The position numbers and the translations under genes were made by a program. Shown here one piece after another: positions 55,101 through 64,000 of a stretch of 64,000 nt of DNA. The number at the start of each line of letters is the position of its first letter. The stretch's first letter is position 1. This DNA comes from Cymbomonas tetramitiformis. Its lineage: Eukaryota > Chlorophyta > Pyramimonadophyceae > Pyramimonadales > Pyramimonadaceae. The notes under the pieces were generated by a model. The model saw only the letters and a program-made list of their open reading frames with translations. It was not told the origin of the DNA and did no database searches. Location of the stretch: NCBI GenBank assembly GCA_001247695.2, contig LGRX02035088.1:38342-102341 (forward strand), in the 5' to 3' direction.

Positions 55101-58100
55101 AGAAACATCGGAAGGCTCCGCTGGACATTCGGGTCAGAGACATTCGGGTGAGGATGCAAACGCAAGAAGACGGAAACAGGGCCACGGATGCGCACCCGGT
55201 ATGTTGTATTTGACCCCTGCGAGCAGCGTGAGCGCCTCCTTGCCGGAGCTGTCAATATGGTGCAAGGAGCCGTACACCGCCTCGTCCAGATCCGCCCTCC
55301 CTGACACCGCTAGGTGGAGGTCGTCGCCGCCATCGTCCATGCCCAAGTCCATGTACGCTTGCAACGTGTCGTAGCCACCGTCGCGGCCGGTGAGGCCTCG
55401 GATGCTGCCCTTCAGCCACGGGTCCTCCGTCACATTCCACGAAGTGTGGCCCCAGAATTCCTTGTCCTCACTCTCGCCGACCAGCAGCATCCCAAGCTGA
55501 GGGCGCTGGTTGTACGCAAGGTCCCCAGACACCTCTATGCGGGAGTCTCCAAGGTGTGCTGCTCCCTCCCCGGAAATGCGGTGCACGTCCTCTCCGTCCA
55601 GCTCCTCGTCCAGCACCAAGTCCATGCGCACCCTCCCCACCTCCACGTCATCCTGTGCCGTGAAGCTCCAGGCGTGCAGGGCGTGATCCAGGAACTGCTT
55701 TTCCATGAAGCTGATGTTGGACGTTGCGGTGAGATAGTTGTCGCCCGCCACCCATCGTTCCTGCCATGCCAGTTGCTCGGCGCCGTCGTACCGTAAATAA
55801 ACGTCACCGTGCAGATGGGTGCCGTCCCCATCCTCGGGGGACTCGTGCGTGGTGGCGGAGGCGAAAGCATGCATCCACTCCCGGGACCCCTCAGTCACGT
55901 TCAGCACTGCCCCATCGACGCTCACCGCCAAGGTCACACTCATGCCGTGCGTCTCCTCGCCGCCCTCTTCCATCGTCATATCCGCCACCATGGCAAACTC
56001 CTCCTGCAGTTGGTTTCCAATGGTCAACAGTGAGATGCTCTCCTTCGTCCGATCGATGCGGCGGCACATCCACCACAAATCGCAAAGAACCTCTAAGGAA
56101 ATGCAGAGCGCAGCGACCGCTGCGCAAAAGTCAACGACTGCGCCCTGTGACGCCTGGTGCTACTAGTGGTCACCACACCACGGGGTTCATTTATGGCGAT
56201 TGTCGTCCGGCACTGCCTCCTATTCTTTCACACTTGCCGGCCATTTAGCTGGTCATGAGTTGCCCTATGACTCGCGTAATGACTCGCCTCTGCCATTGTC
56301 TAAAACCAAGAAAGCGCCTCTGACACTGTCTAAAATCAAGGAAGCGCCTGTGCCATTGCTCCACGTCTGAGTGAGGCGCATCTCGCACAACATGACCACA
56401 GGCCTGCGCACTGCGCCGCCTCGGAAACACCTATGTTGGGATCTCGATTCTAAAAACAGGGCACCCGAGCAACCACCTGTGTGGAGTCCCACAGGCCGTC
56501 GGACACCATCTGCATCCCCAGCTGCTCCCCAGGCTCCAGGGTGGTCTCGACCTCGAGCACCCCGAGCATCTCCTCATCCACTACCATCGAGAGCTTCATC
56601 CCCATCGACATGTCATCTGAAGTGGCGTCCTCCCCGGCTCCCATGCCCACTCCGGTGCTCAGGTTGAGGGCAACCATCGCGTGGCTGGAGTCAGAGAGTC
56701 TTGTGCCGAGCTCCAACAAGTATCTGCTCTCCACCTTCGCAGGCGCCGCTGCAGTCACGCAGATGTAGAAGCCCCCTGCGCCGCTCTCCCGGGTGTAAGC
56801 GGTGGCCTCAAAGCGCAGCGCGGTGCTCGGGTCGACCTGCGCCCAGCACCCCTCCTCGCTGTGACGGGGCGCAGGCAGGGGCGTGGAGGGTGGGCAGGTG
56901 GTGCAAACGCGGGCAAGCCTCGGTCTGATGCGACGCCCCTGGAATGATGGCGTGGAATATGTCGAGCTGGGTAAGGGAGGCCATGTTCAAAATAGCCCCC
57001 CCGCGCCTCCCCCGCGCCCCAGACAGATGTGCGAGCCAGGGAGCACGCAGGCGCTCCGCGTGTGCTTCGATGGGCGGAAGATAGTGCACAGAGAGTTCCC
57101 ACGGTCACCAGCAGACCCCACCCGCACGATCCCGACCCCTCGACGCAAGATCTCGTCAGATGATGCCATCTAGCATCTTTTGACCGGGTCAGACGTAGGC
57201 CCTTCGACCTATCACATTGCATCATCATGCACTACACGCTGCACTGCGCACTATGGACGTGGCGAGTAGCAGCGTTTTCCGACAACAGCCTACACCCGCT
57301 TGAACACGGAGCGGCGATGCTATTGCCGCAAGGCTGTGTGGGTCACACACCACCCTCATTGCCTCTGCTACGCCAGGGTCACCGTACTCAAGACCTGAGG
57401 GAGGAAGTTTGGCTCTAAACAAAGTATCTCAGGGAGGAGGCGCGACTCCGAAGGTAGGATTGCAGAGAGGAGGCTTGGCTCTAGTTCATGAGCGCTGGAA
57501 CACGCAGCGCTGCGCTTGTATCTACCGCGCCGCCTCCTGAGGGGCCGTCAACGGGAGTGATGGAGCGGAGGGGTCGGGAAGTTCAGTGCTCACTAATAAA
57601 GAGAAAGGGATTGCATCAATATTCAACTCTAAGGGGTTGTACGCAGCCTGAGGAAGCTGACATGGTAGAGAGTTGCAAGTGTTGAAAAGTGCTAAATACG
57701 GCCACTTGGAGTCGAATAACAATGCAATCTCTTTCTCTTTATTTTTGCTCAGGCCAGCGATTGAGGATAGCTCACTGGCGGTTCTCACCTGCGCGACGAA
57801 ACCTTCAGTTCCCGAGTGCGCCACGTCGCCCACATAGAAGTAGTCCTCCGCCAGCAGGTGGAAATAGTGCACGTCGAGGTAGCCAGACCCGCTCACTTGG
57901 AGCTCACACCCCGCCCCGGGGTTGTAATGTGCCGGGTAATTTGGGCTCTTGACGCACTGTCCGCCTGCGTACCTCCCACACACGGAGTCGAGTCACTATC
58001 GAGAGTGTATCGCTCTATGGGCGATCTACGCTTTGACGGTCGGGCTTCTTCGACAATCCGACGGTGGAATGCCCAGAGTTGCAGGGGGAGCTCTACCGTA

Positions 58101-59416
58101 TTCAGAGCCGCAGTCCACACAGGAGCATTATGTGTCTCCGTCCACCGTTTGCATCCGCACCATCAGGCTGTGAGCTATTGCAGAGGAAGCTTAAGGCCAC
58201 AAGAAACCCTAAACCCAAAACCTCGTGGCTGCTTCACCGGCACATAGAGGGAGCGAATCACAGCATCGCGCTGCGGGGGCATCGCCGCCGGCCCCCGGGT
58301 GAGCGCAGCAAGAAGCAGCCGCTCGTCGTGGAGGGGAGGAGCCCCCGCACTGCACATGACTGCTGGCGGGCAAGCATATCGCAGCAGGCAGCAGGGCGCC
58401 CCGTGGGACAACGGGGGAGTGCTCCTTCGAGTTGGGAACTGCCGTTGTGCCACTTACGCAATTCAACGGAGGAAGTACGCACATCTGCTGAACGGCGCTC
58501 ACTGGCCGCAAGCTCCTCACCTGACGTGATCGTACAACTGCTGTCATCCATGAGTTGGAACGCAATGGGGGGGGAGGAGGAGGAGGCGTCTGATGGAGGA
58601 GAGGGCGTGGCTGACTGCTGTGCGATATCTGCATCAGCAGACGAAAACTGCACCTCCACGACCTCCATGAGGGTGTGAAACTCGAATAGGCGGGGTTCGG
58701 TGGCGGTGAGCCAATGATTATCGCCGTCACTGTCAACTCCAGGCCTCGCAAAGCCTATGACCTCGATATCCATGCGGCCTTCTCCCTCGCCGCCTTCGTC
58801 CTCGAAGTTCAAGGATGCGGTGCAATTCGCTAGCTCCAGGAGCTCCGACCCCTGCGACGCACTCTCCAGTCGCATCTCCCGGCCGGCATCAGGCAAACGC
58901 CGGACACACCTGATCGCCCCCGTGCCGTCGGGCACATCCCTGCTAACCCACCCTACTCACCCCTACCAAGCAGAGCCCGTGCGTCTCCGGTTGGACCAGG
59001 TGGACATGGATGCAAGTTGCAAACACACTCCGCAGCTCTTCGTCCGTCCGATCTCTGATTCGAGCGAACTTGACCGCACATTGCAAGGCATCTGAAAAGT
59101 CCGCGCCAACCAGAGGCTCCGTGAGCGCATAGCCCTCGCGCCGTCCTGCGGAGTCAGGCCAGCTCGCGCGGTGTCTGGGGACGGGCGTCTGTCGGTCCTG
59201 CGGCATGCGAGATGATCGTTGTGAGGAGGGACCTGATAAAGGATGGCACCCTCCACGTAACCGAGGAGATCCCAGTACGAGTCCACGTCCACCGCACCCC
59301 CGAGGGTGACGTCCACGTCCAGAACGTCCTCCCCTGATTGGTCAATACGCAGAAGCATGCGGATATTGTCGTCCGTGAAGCGCCAGTCGGACACTGTCCA
59401 GTCTACACCGGAGGTC
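45594..59416 (-). CDS. Gene X: giant modular type I membrane protein (CUB-like, WSC, SEA-like, polyproline), 5' end incomplete
   Basis: Exons with agreeing phases, 5' to 3': 57789-57964, 56477-56836, 55196-56090, 54671-54979, 54020-54104, 53360-53420, 52827-52936, 52611-52704, 51594-51704, 51211-51409, 50238-50507, 49198-49346, then a proline-rich exon from 48715, 48214-48273, 47486-47578, 46420-46811, a probable 46276-46334, and 45594-46105 (stop). The first twelve alone give 939 codons. Upstream exons 58521-58939, 58961-59197 and 59233-59416 belong to the same protein by content, although the junction into 58939 is one base out of phase in my model. The ectodomain repeats a beta-rich module recognisable by 'GDN(H)WLTAT'/'GDNYLTAT' and by 'EDPWL(K/D)(G/A)S'. 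N-glycosylation sequons are frequent. The protein probably sits in the plasma or flagellar membrane and takes part in adhesion or wall contact; that role is inference. Confidence 0.8.
46420..46811 (-). CDS. Gene X exon: SEA-like end and polyproline linker
   Basis: VESTVAYQSSVEDAVEFEQS is followed by VDSYGTVTIASATTTVLV, then a run of Pro blocks (FPYPPAPSPPPPPLPPPPP and on) and an acidic end EILTEDSDSSDSQSIMDIVV. SEA-like segments joined to PPSPP linkers are typical of pherophorin-like and other algal surface proteins. Confidence 0.75.
47486..48273 (-). CDS. Gene X exons encoding a SEA-like domain split by a minisatellite-filled intron
   Basis: Exon 48214-48273 gives VAVATRVDQDITAFDDDVFR and exon 47486-47578 gives ASFEAQYIADLASAAGVDSE then FVQIVDITAGS. 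Joined in phase 0 they form one domain of the form 'di..Fd...F...f...la...gv......v..itaGSv', which then runs into VESTVAYQ of the next exon. The 635-bp intron between them is mostly the 30-bp array. Confidence 0.78.
47701..48213. repeat. 30-bp minisatellite, about 17 copies, in a gene X intron
   Basis: The unit CACCCTGAAGGTGCATCACT plus GGGCGCCGCC is very regular and starts at 47701. The unit is a multiple of three, so long decapeptide ORFs exist on both strands, but splice sites show the array is intronic. Confidence 0.93.
48310..48715 (-). CDS. Gene X exon: Met/Gln-rich segment and second polyproline linker
   Basis: It begins TGRELVCMSMLEMSSSVRSQ and continues with LLNADTDLKMLMAMQYQGQV and DMGVPGDYFTSPPPPP, then Pro/Ser blocks. 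The acceptor at 48716 is in phase with the exon at 49198-49346. The donor is unresolved: no good GT lies in phase before the stop near 48275. It could use GTCTCG within the Pro-rich part or GTCCCT just before it, which would make the Pro run intronic. Confidence 0.6.
48775..48826. repeat. 14-bp tandem repeat, four copies
   Basis: The unit GCCGCATTGAGCGA lies in a gene X intron. Confidence 0.85.
50238..50507 (-). CDS. Gene X exon: WSC domain
   Basis: One exon carries a full WSC (cysteine-rich, carbohydrate-binding) domain: DFQYLGCTEYEADEALWVDT, then ASCHSLCSASGHFSLLSGRC, FCGGHAVS and ACGGGCEAGTTTCGGAEYFL. The spacing YLGC...C...C....F.....CFCG...C...C....CGG is the family signature, with all eight cysteines present. 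WSC domains occur in yeast wall-stress sensors and polycystin-1 and bind glycans; here it sits close to the membrane-proximal part. The start uses AG at 50508-50509, which keeps phase with the preceding exon. Confidence 0.9.
50887..50917. repeat. Interstitial CCCTAAAA telomere-like run
   Basis: Three and a half copies of CCCTAAAA (complement TTTTAGGG, the Chlamydomonas-type unit) lie in a gene X intron. Confidence 0.9.
51211..51704 (-). CDS. Gene X exons: beta-rich module with PWL motif
   Basis: Exon 51594-51704 (EWIDLNSFAYTMPYGSGEVA) joins 51211-51409 (WLGRYSGDGALHLLLVDYEA, then APWLNHNVSLALVDD and VMELNWTGSIRQNS). 'APWL' followed by an alternating strand matches the 'EDPWL' motif in the exons at 52.9 and 55.4 kb, so this is another copy of the repeated ectodomain module. 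Confidence 0.72.
51916..52266. repeat. 59-bp minisatellite, six copies, with diverged copies to 52.4 kb
   Basis: The unit TTTATCTGCACACCGCGGCT continues through GTGCAGCAAGGACATGCTGT. The third copy lacks 7 bp. Diverged GTGCGGCAAGCACATGCTG-type copies follow. Intronic to gene X. Confidence 0.92.
52611..52936 (-). CDS. Gene X exons: repeated module with EDPWL motif
   Basis: 52827-52936 reads GTVELDWREDPWLDASGALV then STIDHDLLNMTG, and 52611-52704 reads FRSDTSLTMNGSAFISGHDA then GLLTTMWRDGE. Phases match each other and both neighbours. NMTG is a glycosylation sequon. Confidence 0.75.
53360..53420 (-). CDS. Gene X small exon (Ser-rich)
   Basis: ALLGGSGTASWSESDNSTIT. It was found because the exons at 54020 and 52936 are out of phase without it; with it both junctions close. 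The donor is GTACAG and the acceptor TTACAG. Confidence 0.6.
53582..53782. mobile_element. 201-bp foldback element in a gene X intron
   Basis: Arms of about 62 bp (GCGACTACTGCTGTGACTAC to GGCGGATACT complement) pair with few mismatches. Inner CTGTGCACAACCCT/AGGGTCGCGCACAG also pairs, so almost the whole element folds on itself. Confidence 0.85.
54671..54979 (-). CDS. Gene X exon: (Asp-Ser)n linker and Cys-containing module
   Basis: The exon starts with eight or nine Asp-Ser pairs followed by DTDTDLGSQVLDSDLAQSG, then CLYYDCAGAPQDAWRPPENS, GYDFAGNAFGQMLEESRTAL and a beta-rich end LIVEVDAEPDAGLAHPNGS. The SD run comes from a (GTCGGA)n hexamer microsatellite at 54925-54979 and is coding, since splice phases on both sides agree. 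Confidence 0.75.
55196..56090 (-). CDS. Gene X large exon: tandem beta-rich ectodomain modules
   Basis: An uninterrupted 298-codon exon beginning VLCDLWWMCRRIDRTKESIS. Module features include MSVTLAVSVDGAVLNVTEGS, AWQERWVAGDNYLTATSNIS, GRVRMDLVLDEELDGEDVHR, DSRIEVSGDLAYNQRPQLGM and TSWNVTEDPWLKGSIRGLTG. Alternating hydrophobic strands, many Asp/Glu turns and NVT/NIS sequons point to an extracellular repeat sheet. There are no cysteines in the later modules. Confidence 0.82.
56477..57964 (-). CDS. Gene X exons: CUB-like domain and following module
   Basis: Exon 57789-57964 gives GGQCVKSPNYPAHYNPGAGC, then ELQVSGSGYLDVHYFHLLAE and DYFYVGD. Exon 56477-56836 continues with VDPSTALRFEATAYTRESGA and GGFYICV. 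Joined in phase 0 they give a complete CUB-type fold: C.SPNYP..Y....C, a hydrophobic core, 'D.F.VGD', 'LRF.......GGF'. The gene's AG choice at 57965-57966 adds GGQ and keeps phase with the 58521 donor. CUB domains mediate extracellular protein contacts. Confidence 0.85.
57595..57743. mobile_element. 149-bp MITE-like inverted repeat in a gene X intron
   Basis: 35-bp arms AATAAAGAGAAAGGGATTGC... and complement have three to four mismatches and a loop of about 80 bp. No target duplication was recognised. Confidence 0.65.
58521..59416 (-). CDS. Gene X upstream exons (LTAT module and neighbours)
   Basis: 58521-58939 contains LLELANCTASLNFEDEGGEG, GVDSDGDNHWLTATEPRLFE and VVEVQFSSADADIAQQSATP, and ends in a strong GTGAGG donor. 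58961-59197 reads REGYALTEPLVGADFSDALQ then EELRSVFATCIHVHLVQPET. 59233-59416 reads TSGVDWTVSDWRFTDDNIRM then GEDVLDVDVTLGGAVDVDSY. The last two join in phase; the link between 58961 and 58939 is out of phase in my model, so a small exon or another acceptor is missing. Confidence 0.65.
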
Positions 59417-59535
59417 CTGCATATCCAATTCCCCTCACTGCAATGAACGGCGACGTGAGCCTCGGCTCCTGGACCGACTCTTCCTTTGAGTCCAGCCGTA
59501 TCTGGCATCCCTCCTCCGCCCGTTAACTGTTACAT

Positions 59536-62500
59536 CCGTTTTGCGTGGCACGTGAAATTCCCACTGCATGCGGTCGATGCGAGCGCCCGGGGCAGGCGGC
59601 GCCCCCGGGCGCCACCCACGGCCTGGCAGCATGCGTTGCCATGACAGGAGTGGGGCAGTACCCGGTGAAATGTAGCAGGAGGTACGGATCAAAGTCGGTG
59701 CTGTCTGCTGCTAGGTGAGTCTCATCCCTGGTCCAGCGTGGGCTCAACCCCGACTGTCAGTGAGCAGGCCGTGGGGGCCTCCGGAGGGGGCACCAAGGGG
59801 GGAGGGGCACACAAAATCCCCGTCCTCCTCCTGGACTGACCATCACTGTCGTTGTTCGACGCGCATGCTCCTCACGGCGAGGAAGCTAGCGCCACGCCAG
59901 TGGGCTTGAGTGCTCCGAGGGAGTACTCGTGCCCTGGGGGGCGCGCTCGGCAGCCCGTGCAGGAGCCACCCGACGGTGGCATCAGAGGCACCCACGCCAC
60001 CAACATCTGCGCAGAAGGAGGCACTGGGTGGTGAAACCGGGCATGACTGATGCGGTCGGATATGAGGCAGCGGCAACTCCTCCTCGGGTTTCACTCCCGC
60101 AGCATTCCATCCTCCGATTTTGGTCACATTTCGGGGGAAGCTGTGCGTGCATGCAGCATGGCGAACTTGCGGAGCCGGCGTGGAGCACCAGTATGCCACT
60201 TCCGCCACCAAGGTGCTGTTCAACTCGGAGAGCACCATCTTCGATTCCAGTTTACTAATGTCGCTGTCTTCGAGCGTCATATCCCACAGCAGGTACAGAT
60301 AACTGGACATCTCCGAGGATTCCTCCGAGGCCTCTGCGCGACGCCCGCCCTCCCCGCACCTCCACACCACCACGATGAGGGCTGATGGCAGCAGCCTCGG
60401 GGCTGAGACGGCGCTTAGCGGATGCCCGTGTTCGTACAGCGTCTGGGTCTCCAGCGAATATGGGCGACGTCCCGATCAGAGCGGAGCGAGCTCGGGGCCG
60501 AAGCACACAACCCAATTGCCGGTAGCTAGCTTTAGAAAATCTCAGCCGTGAGAATAGGAAATTATGCGAATCGCGGAAGAAGCGTAATGAGACAAGGTGC
60601 TCGTGGCGCGCCGCCATTGGCTACGTTGGCGACGGCGGCACCAACAGATGCGCGCCGCACACAGTGATTCTGCCAGGTTGGTAATCTAGAGTGTTTTGAA
60701 GGAGCTCCGAGAGTTTTGCAGGATCATATATTCATGGGCAGATCCTGAGGTCTAGGTAGAGCCCAGGGTTGTTTGAAGGGTGTGATGAGGGCCTTGGCGA
60801 TAGCTGCGGGCTTCGCACCGTCTTTTTCACCTAAGACTCCTCGCAATGTTGTATTCAAGTAGCTGCCTGCACCGGACAAAACCGAGTGCACTCCTCAACC
60901 CGAACCACACCCTTGCCACACTGGAGGACAGGACCGAGTGCACTCCTCAACCCGAACCACACCCTTGCCACACTGGAGGACAGGACCGAGTGCACTCCTC
61001 AACCCGAACCACACCCTTGCCACACTGGAGGACAGGACCGAGTGCACTCCTCAACCCCTCAACCACACCCTTGCCACACTGGAGGACAGGACCTAGTGCA
61101 CTCCTTAACCCCAACCACCCCTTGCCACACTGGAGGACAGGACCGAGTGCACTCCTCAACCCCAACCACACCCTTGCCACACTGGAGGACAGGACCGAGT
61201 GCACTCCTCAACCCCAACCACACCCTTGCCACACTGGAGGACAGGACCAGTGCACTCCTCAACCCCAACCACACCCTTGCCACACTGGAGGACAGGACCG
61301 AGTGCACTTCTCAACCCTAACCACACCCTTGCCACACTGGGAGACAGGACCAAGTGCATTCCACAAGGGTGAAAAAATAACGTTTCCTTAGACATTAATT
61401 GGAACTTCTTACATACCACGCGCATCGGGGACATCGAAGGGGGGGGTCAGGGGGGTCACCGACGGGAGCACGGCTGTGAACACATCACCCATCGAGCAAA
61501 GGGCAAAGGATGGAATTTTGCTTAGACATATTTCTTCGCCCAACACGGCCGCACTTTCAAAACGCTCACCACAGACGCGGATTCATCGTTTAATTAGGGC
61601 ATTTGTACGTATGTAGCAATCTATGAATTTCGCAGGACTTCCCCGATTTTCAGCCAAACCCGTAAGACCAGCAGCCCTCATCGTACGGTCACTGCCCGAA
61701 TCATCCAAGGGCCGGTTTGTTCCCTAAAATGGGCGAGCGCTTTCGCCCTCTATCTCGGCATATGGCAAAAGGGAGAGGCAGAGGGGAGCCACCCATCTCT
61801 ACGTTGACAACCACGTCGTTCTCCGAAAGATGCAAATTGACCACCGTTTGCGCCACAGCGTTCCCAAGGTCGCACAGCAAGTTGTCACATGCAAGCCTCA
61901 GTTTGAACACACTCTGAACATCGCCCGTCCACCACCCTTCAGAGCCCACATCTGTCACCGCCAGGGCTCAACTCGATGCCACTTAGGGTTGCACAGGCAA
62001 CTGTGGCAGCTGGTCAAGGCGCCGAGACGCGCATGTGGAGCTGTGGCAGCTGGTCAAGGCGCCGAGACGCGCATGTGGAGCTGTGGCAGCTGGTCAACGC
62101 GCCGGGACGCGCATGTGGAGCTGTGGCAGCTGGTCAACGCGCCGAGACGCGCATGCGGAGCTGTGGCAGCTGGTCAACGCGCCGAGACGCGCATGTGGAG
62201 CTGTGGCAGCTGGTCAATGCGCCGAGACGCGCATGCGGAGCTGTGGCAGCTGGTCAAGGCGCCGAGACGCGCATGCGGAGCTGTGGCCGCTGGTCAAGGC
62301 GCCGAGACGCGCATGTGGAGCTGTGGCAGCTGGTCAAGGCGCCGGGACGCGCATGCGGAGCTGTGGCAGCTGGTCAAGGCGCCGAGACGCGCATGCGGAG
62401 CTGTGGCAGCTGGTCAAGGCGCCGAGACGCGCATGTGGAGCTGTGGCAGCTGGTCAACGCGCCGAGAGGCGCATGTGGAGCTGTGGCGGCTGGTCAAGGC

Positions 62501-63820
62501 GCCGAGACGCGCATGCGGAGCTGTGGCAACTGGTCAAGGCGCCGAGACGCGCATGTGGAGCTGTGGCAGCTGGTCAAGGCACCGAGACGCGCATGTGGAG
62601 CTGTGGCAGCTGGTCAACGCGCCGAGACGCGCATGTGGAGCTGTGGCAGCTGGTCTAAGCGCCGAGACGCGCATGTGGCAAAGGCGGGGGAGGGAGAGGG
62701 CTCTAACGGGAGGATGAAGAGGCAGCAGCGAGCAACCTGAGGATCCAGCATGCGCACCAAGGAGTCCACTTCGTCTGCGATGGTCCCTTGCCCCTGCTGT
62801 GTTTCTTGAAGCAGCACACGACGTGCCACGTCAGCCCCAAACAGTTTAGGCATCACGCCTGCTTCATAACAGCCCCACTCGCCCAAACACCCCTCTCCCT
62901 CCCCCTCTCCCTTCACAACTTCTCCACTACAAAGAGAACTGATGCTTGGTCCCTCGAACTCATTGAACAGGACCGCGCTCCTAACGGCCCAGGCATCGCC
63001 CGGCAAGCCATGGCAGCAGTGCAGATATTGGTTGGTAAGCACTGGGGGTCCTCGAGCCCCTGTACTGCAAACGAGGGAGACCTGGAATCTGGCAAACCTG
63101 ACGACCTACCAGTCTAATGGCCTACCAAAGCGAATGCCAAAAATCGTGCAATGGTCACATCAGCCCACACGCAATCCTCGGCAACTGGATGCAGGGAACA
63201 GCCGCGACAGGCAAATGCTCCAACCCCGCGCAAGGAGGCCATGGGGTTCCCCCCTGCCTCACCGGGGGCCCAGCATGTCATTATGCGGCCGCCCCTCACC
63301 ACCTGGCATCGGGGTTAGCTTCCATCGCCCTGCCAATCAAGCCGGGCCACACATCAAGTTCGCCGGGAACCCTGACGAAGTCCACGGCCGCTCGCCGGTG
63401 CCGCACCTGCCAGAACGTTCCATCCTGCCTTGGGCGATCCATCAAGGAGTTGGCGCGAAGCTGCAAGGGAGCTTCGCCGTCGATCCTTCAGAGCCGCTGC
63501 AGCTGCCGCGGCGCCTGCGACCGCGTTACCACCGAAGCTCCACGCAGAGTCACGTTGCTGAGAGAGACGCGTTGCTGAGAGAAAGTCGCGTTGCTGAGAG
63601 AGAGTCGCGTTGCTGAGAGAAAGTCGCGTTGCTGAAAAGAAAACGTTACTGAGAAAGTCGTTGCTGAGAGAGTCGCGTTGACACAATCAGCGCCTCTGTT
63701 ACATCCCACCAGTGGTGCCGCCCCTTCCTGCCTCACGGGCCGCACCCTCCTCGCATCACGTAAGTATGCTGCCTCACCTGCTGCCATGCAGCTCACGTTA
63801 CGGCCGTCCGATTGAAGCAC
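59536..63820 (-). CDS. Gene X provisional 5' exons
   Basis: Protein-like pieces with plausible splice sites: 59536-59565 (WEFHVPRKTD), 59662-59707 (DSTDFDPYLLLHFTG), 60189-60302 (SYLYLLWDMTLEDSDISKLE ... STLVAEVAYW), 61793-61951 (DVGSEGWWTGDVQSVFKLRL ... NDVVVNVEMG), 62737-62858 (VMPKLFGADVARRVLLQETQ ... LVRMLDPQ), 62931-62980 and 63778-63820. Their acidic, beta-rich style matches gene X, and all lie on its strand. Phases between them were not all reconciled, so order and borders are tentative. The start codon and signal peptide were not found and probably lie right of the window. Confidence 0.45.
60883..61365. repeat. 52-bp minisatellite, about nine copies
   Basis: The unit ACCGAGTGCACTCCTCAACC plus CCAACCACACCCTTGCCACA and CTGGAGGACAGG. 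Small indels occur among copies. Intronic to gene X. Confidence 0.93.
62001..62680. repeat. 40-bp minisatellite, 17 copies
   Basis: The unit CTGTGGCAGCTGGTCAAGGC plus GCCGAGACGCGCATGTGGAG is exact in length throughout, with C/T and G/C variation at a few fixed positions. The plus strand is open in all three frames; the gene-sense minus strand contains a TGA in each unit, consistent with an intron. Confidence 0.96.
63550..63682. repeat. About 20-bp tandem repeat, seven copies
   Basis: The unit GCGTTGCTGAGAGAAAGTC has variants GTTACTGAGAAAGTC and GTTGCTGAAAAGAAAAC. Confidence 0.88.
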
Positions 63821-64000
63821 CTGCGGATGCAACCCCAGATCTCGCCTCCCGCCCACATCACAGCGAGGTGCGCTCCAGGTTTCCACCCGCTCCGAGACAA
63901 TCTTCAGACCCGAGCGAGGCAGAGGGAGGGGGTAATGCAACATCCCCCATGGGCAAGGCTTGTATGGATCCAGATTTATATCCTTACATTTTCGGCGGCA
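63821..64000. other. Window end; possible extension of a gene X exon
   Basis: The minus frame from about 63896 to 63778 stays open (IVSERVETWSAPRCDVGGRR), so the exon at 63778 may begin further right. Nothing else is recognised. Confidence 0.3.

Noticed and set aside
61830..62740. Three overlapping plus-strand ORFs of 200-295 codons
   Set aside because: They are translations of a 40-bp array without stops on that strand; each frame gives the same peptide text. Gene X runs on the other strand and treats it as intron.
1..64000. Bacterial defence systems, CRISPR arrays or prophage
   Set aside because: Genes are intron-split and there are no operons or ribosome-binding sites; the tandem arrays lack the repeat-spacer pattern with unique spacers.

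Overview
This window reads as nuclear DNA of a eukaryote, most likely a green alga. Genes are split by GT-AG introns, there are plant/Chlamydomonas-type telomere-like units (TTTAGGG at 19.4 kb, TTTTAGGG at 50.9 kb), and one gene carries proline-rich linkers next to an extracellular domain of the kind common in prasinophyte surface proteins. A Pyramimonadales/Cymbomonas-like alga would fit, but that is inference. There are no bacterial operons, rRNA genes or CRISPR arrays. I trust a gene only where exon translations and splice phases agree.

Layout. 1-1119: GC-rich, with the last exon of a plus-strand tubulin-tyrosine-ligase-family gene. 1.1-33.5 kb: an AT-richer, repeat-dominated stretch with two intact genes on the minus strand: a six-exon Mpv17/PMP22-family inner-membrane protein (8436-10376) and a four-exon 360-residue protein of unknown family (12396-13739). 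The rest is mobile DNA. It includes two elements with perfect 8-bp target-site duplications (hAT-like), one of which carries a CGGBP1-like zinc-finger ORF. There are also MITEs flanked by TA (three families), a 458-bp insertion whose empty site is preserved in a nearby duplicate, a 329-bp near-perfect palindrome with tRNA-like B-box sequences, a long-TIR element, segmental duplications and several decayed dispersed repeat families.

33.5-64 kb: GC-rich and gene-dense on the minus strand, interrupted by an AT-rich spacer at 42.8-45.6 kb. Gene Y (33542-42750, at least 12 exons, about 864 codons, family unknown) and gene X (45594 to beyond 59 kb) were rebuilt by matching exon phase. Gene X encodes a very large modular type I membrane protein: beta-rich repeat modules, a CUB-like domain, an Asp-Ser repeat linker, a WSC domain, SEA-like/pherophorin-like segments with polyproline linkers, one transmembrane helix and a Lys/Glu/Pro-rich cytoplasmic tail. 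Its introns, and those of gene Y, hold at least nine different minisatellite arrays (16-59 bp units) and foldback elements.

The genes do not form a pathway. The Mpv17 protein belongs to mitochondria, the TTL enzyme to microtubules or flagella, and gene X to the cell surface. The most notable content is the collection of recently moved DNA elements with readable insertion scars, and the surface-protein gene X. Exon borders right of about 58.9 kb are provisional.
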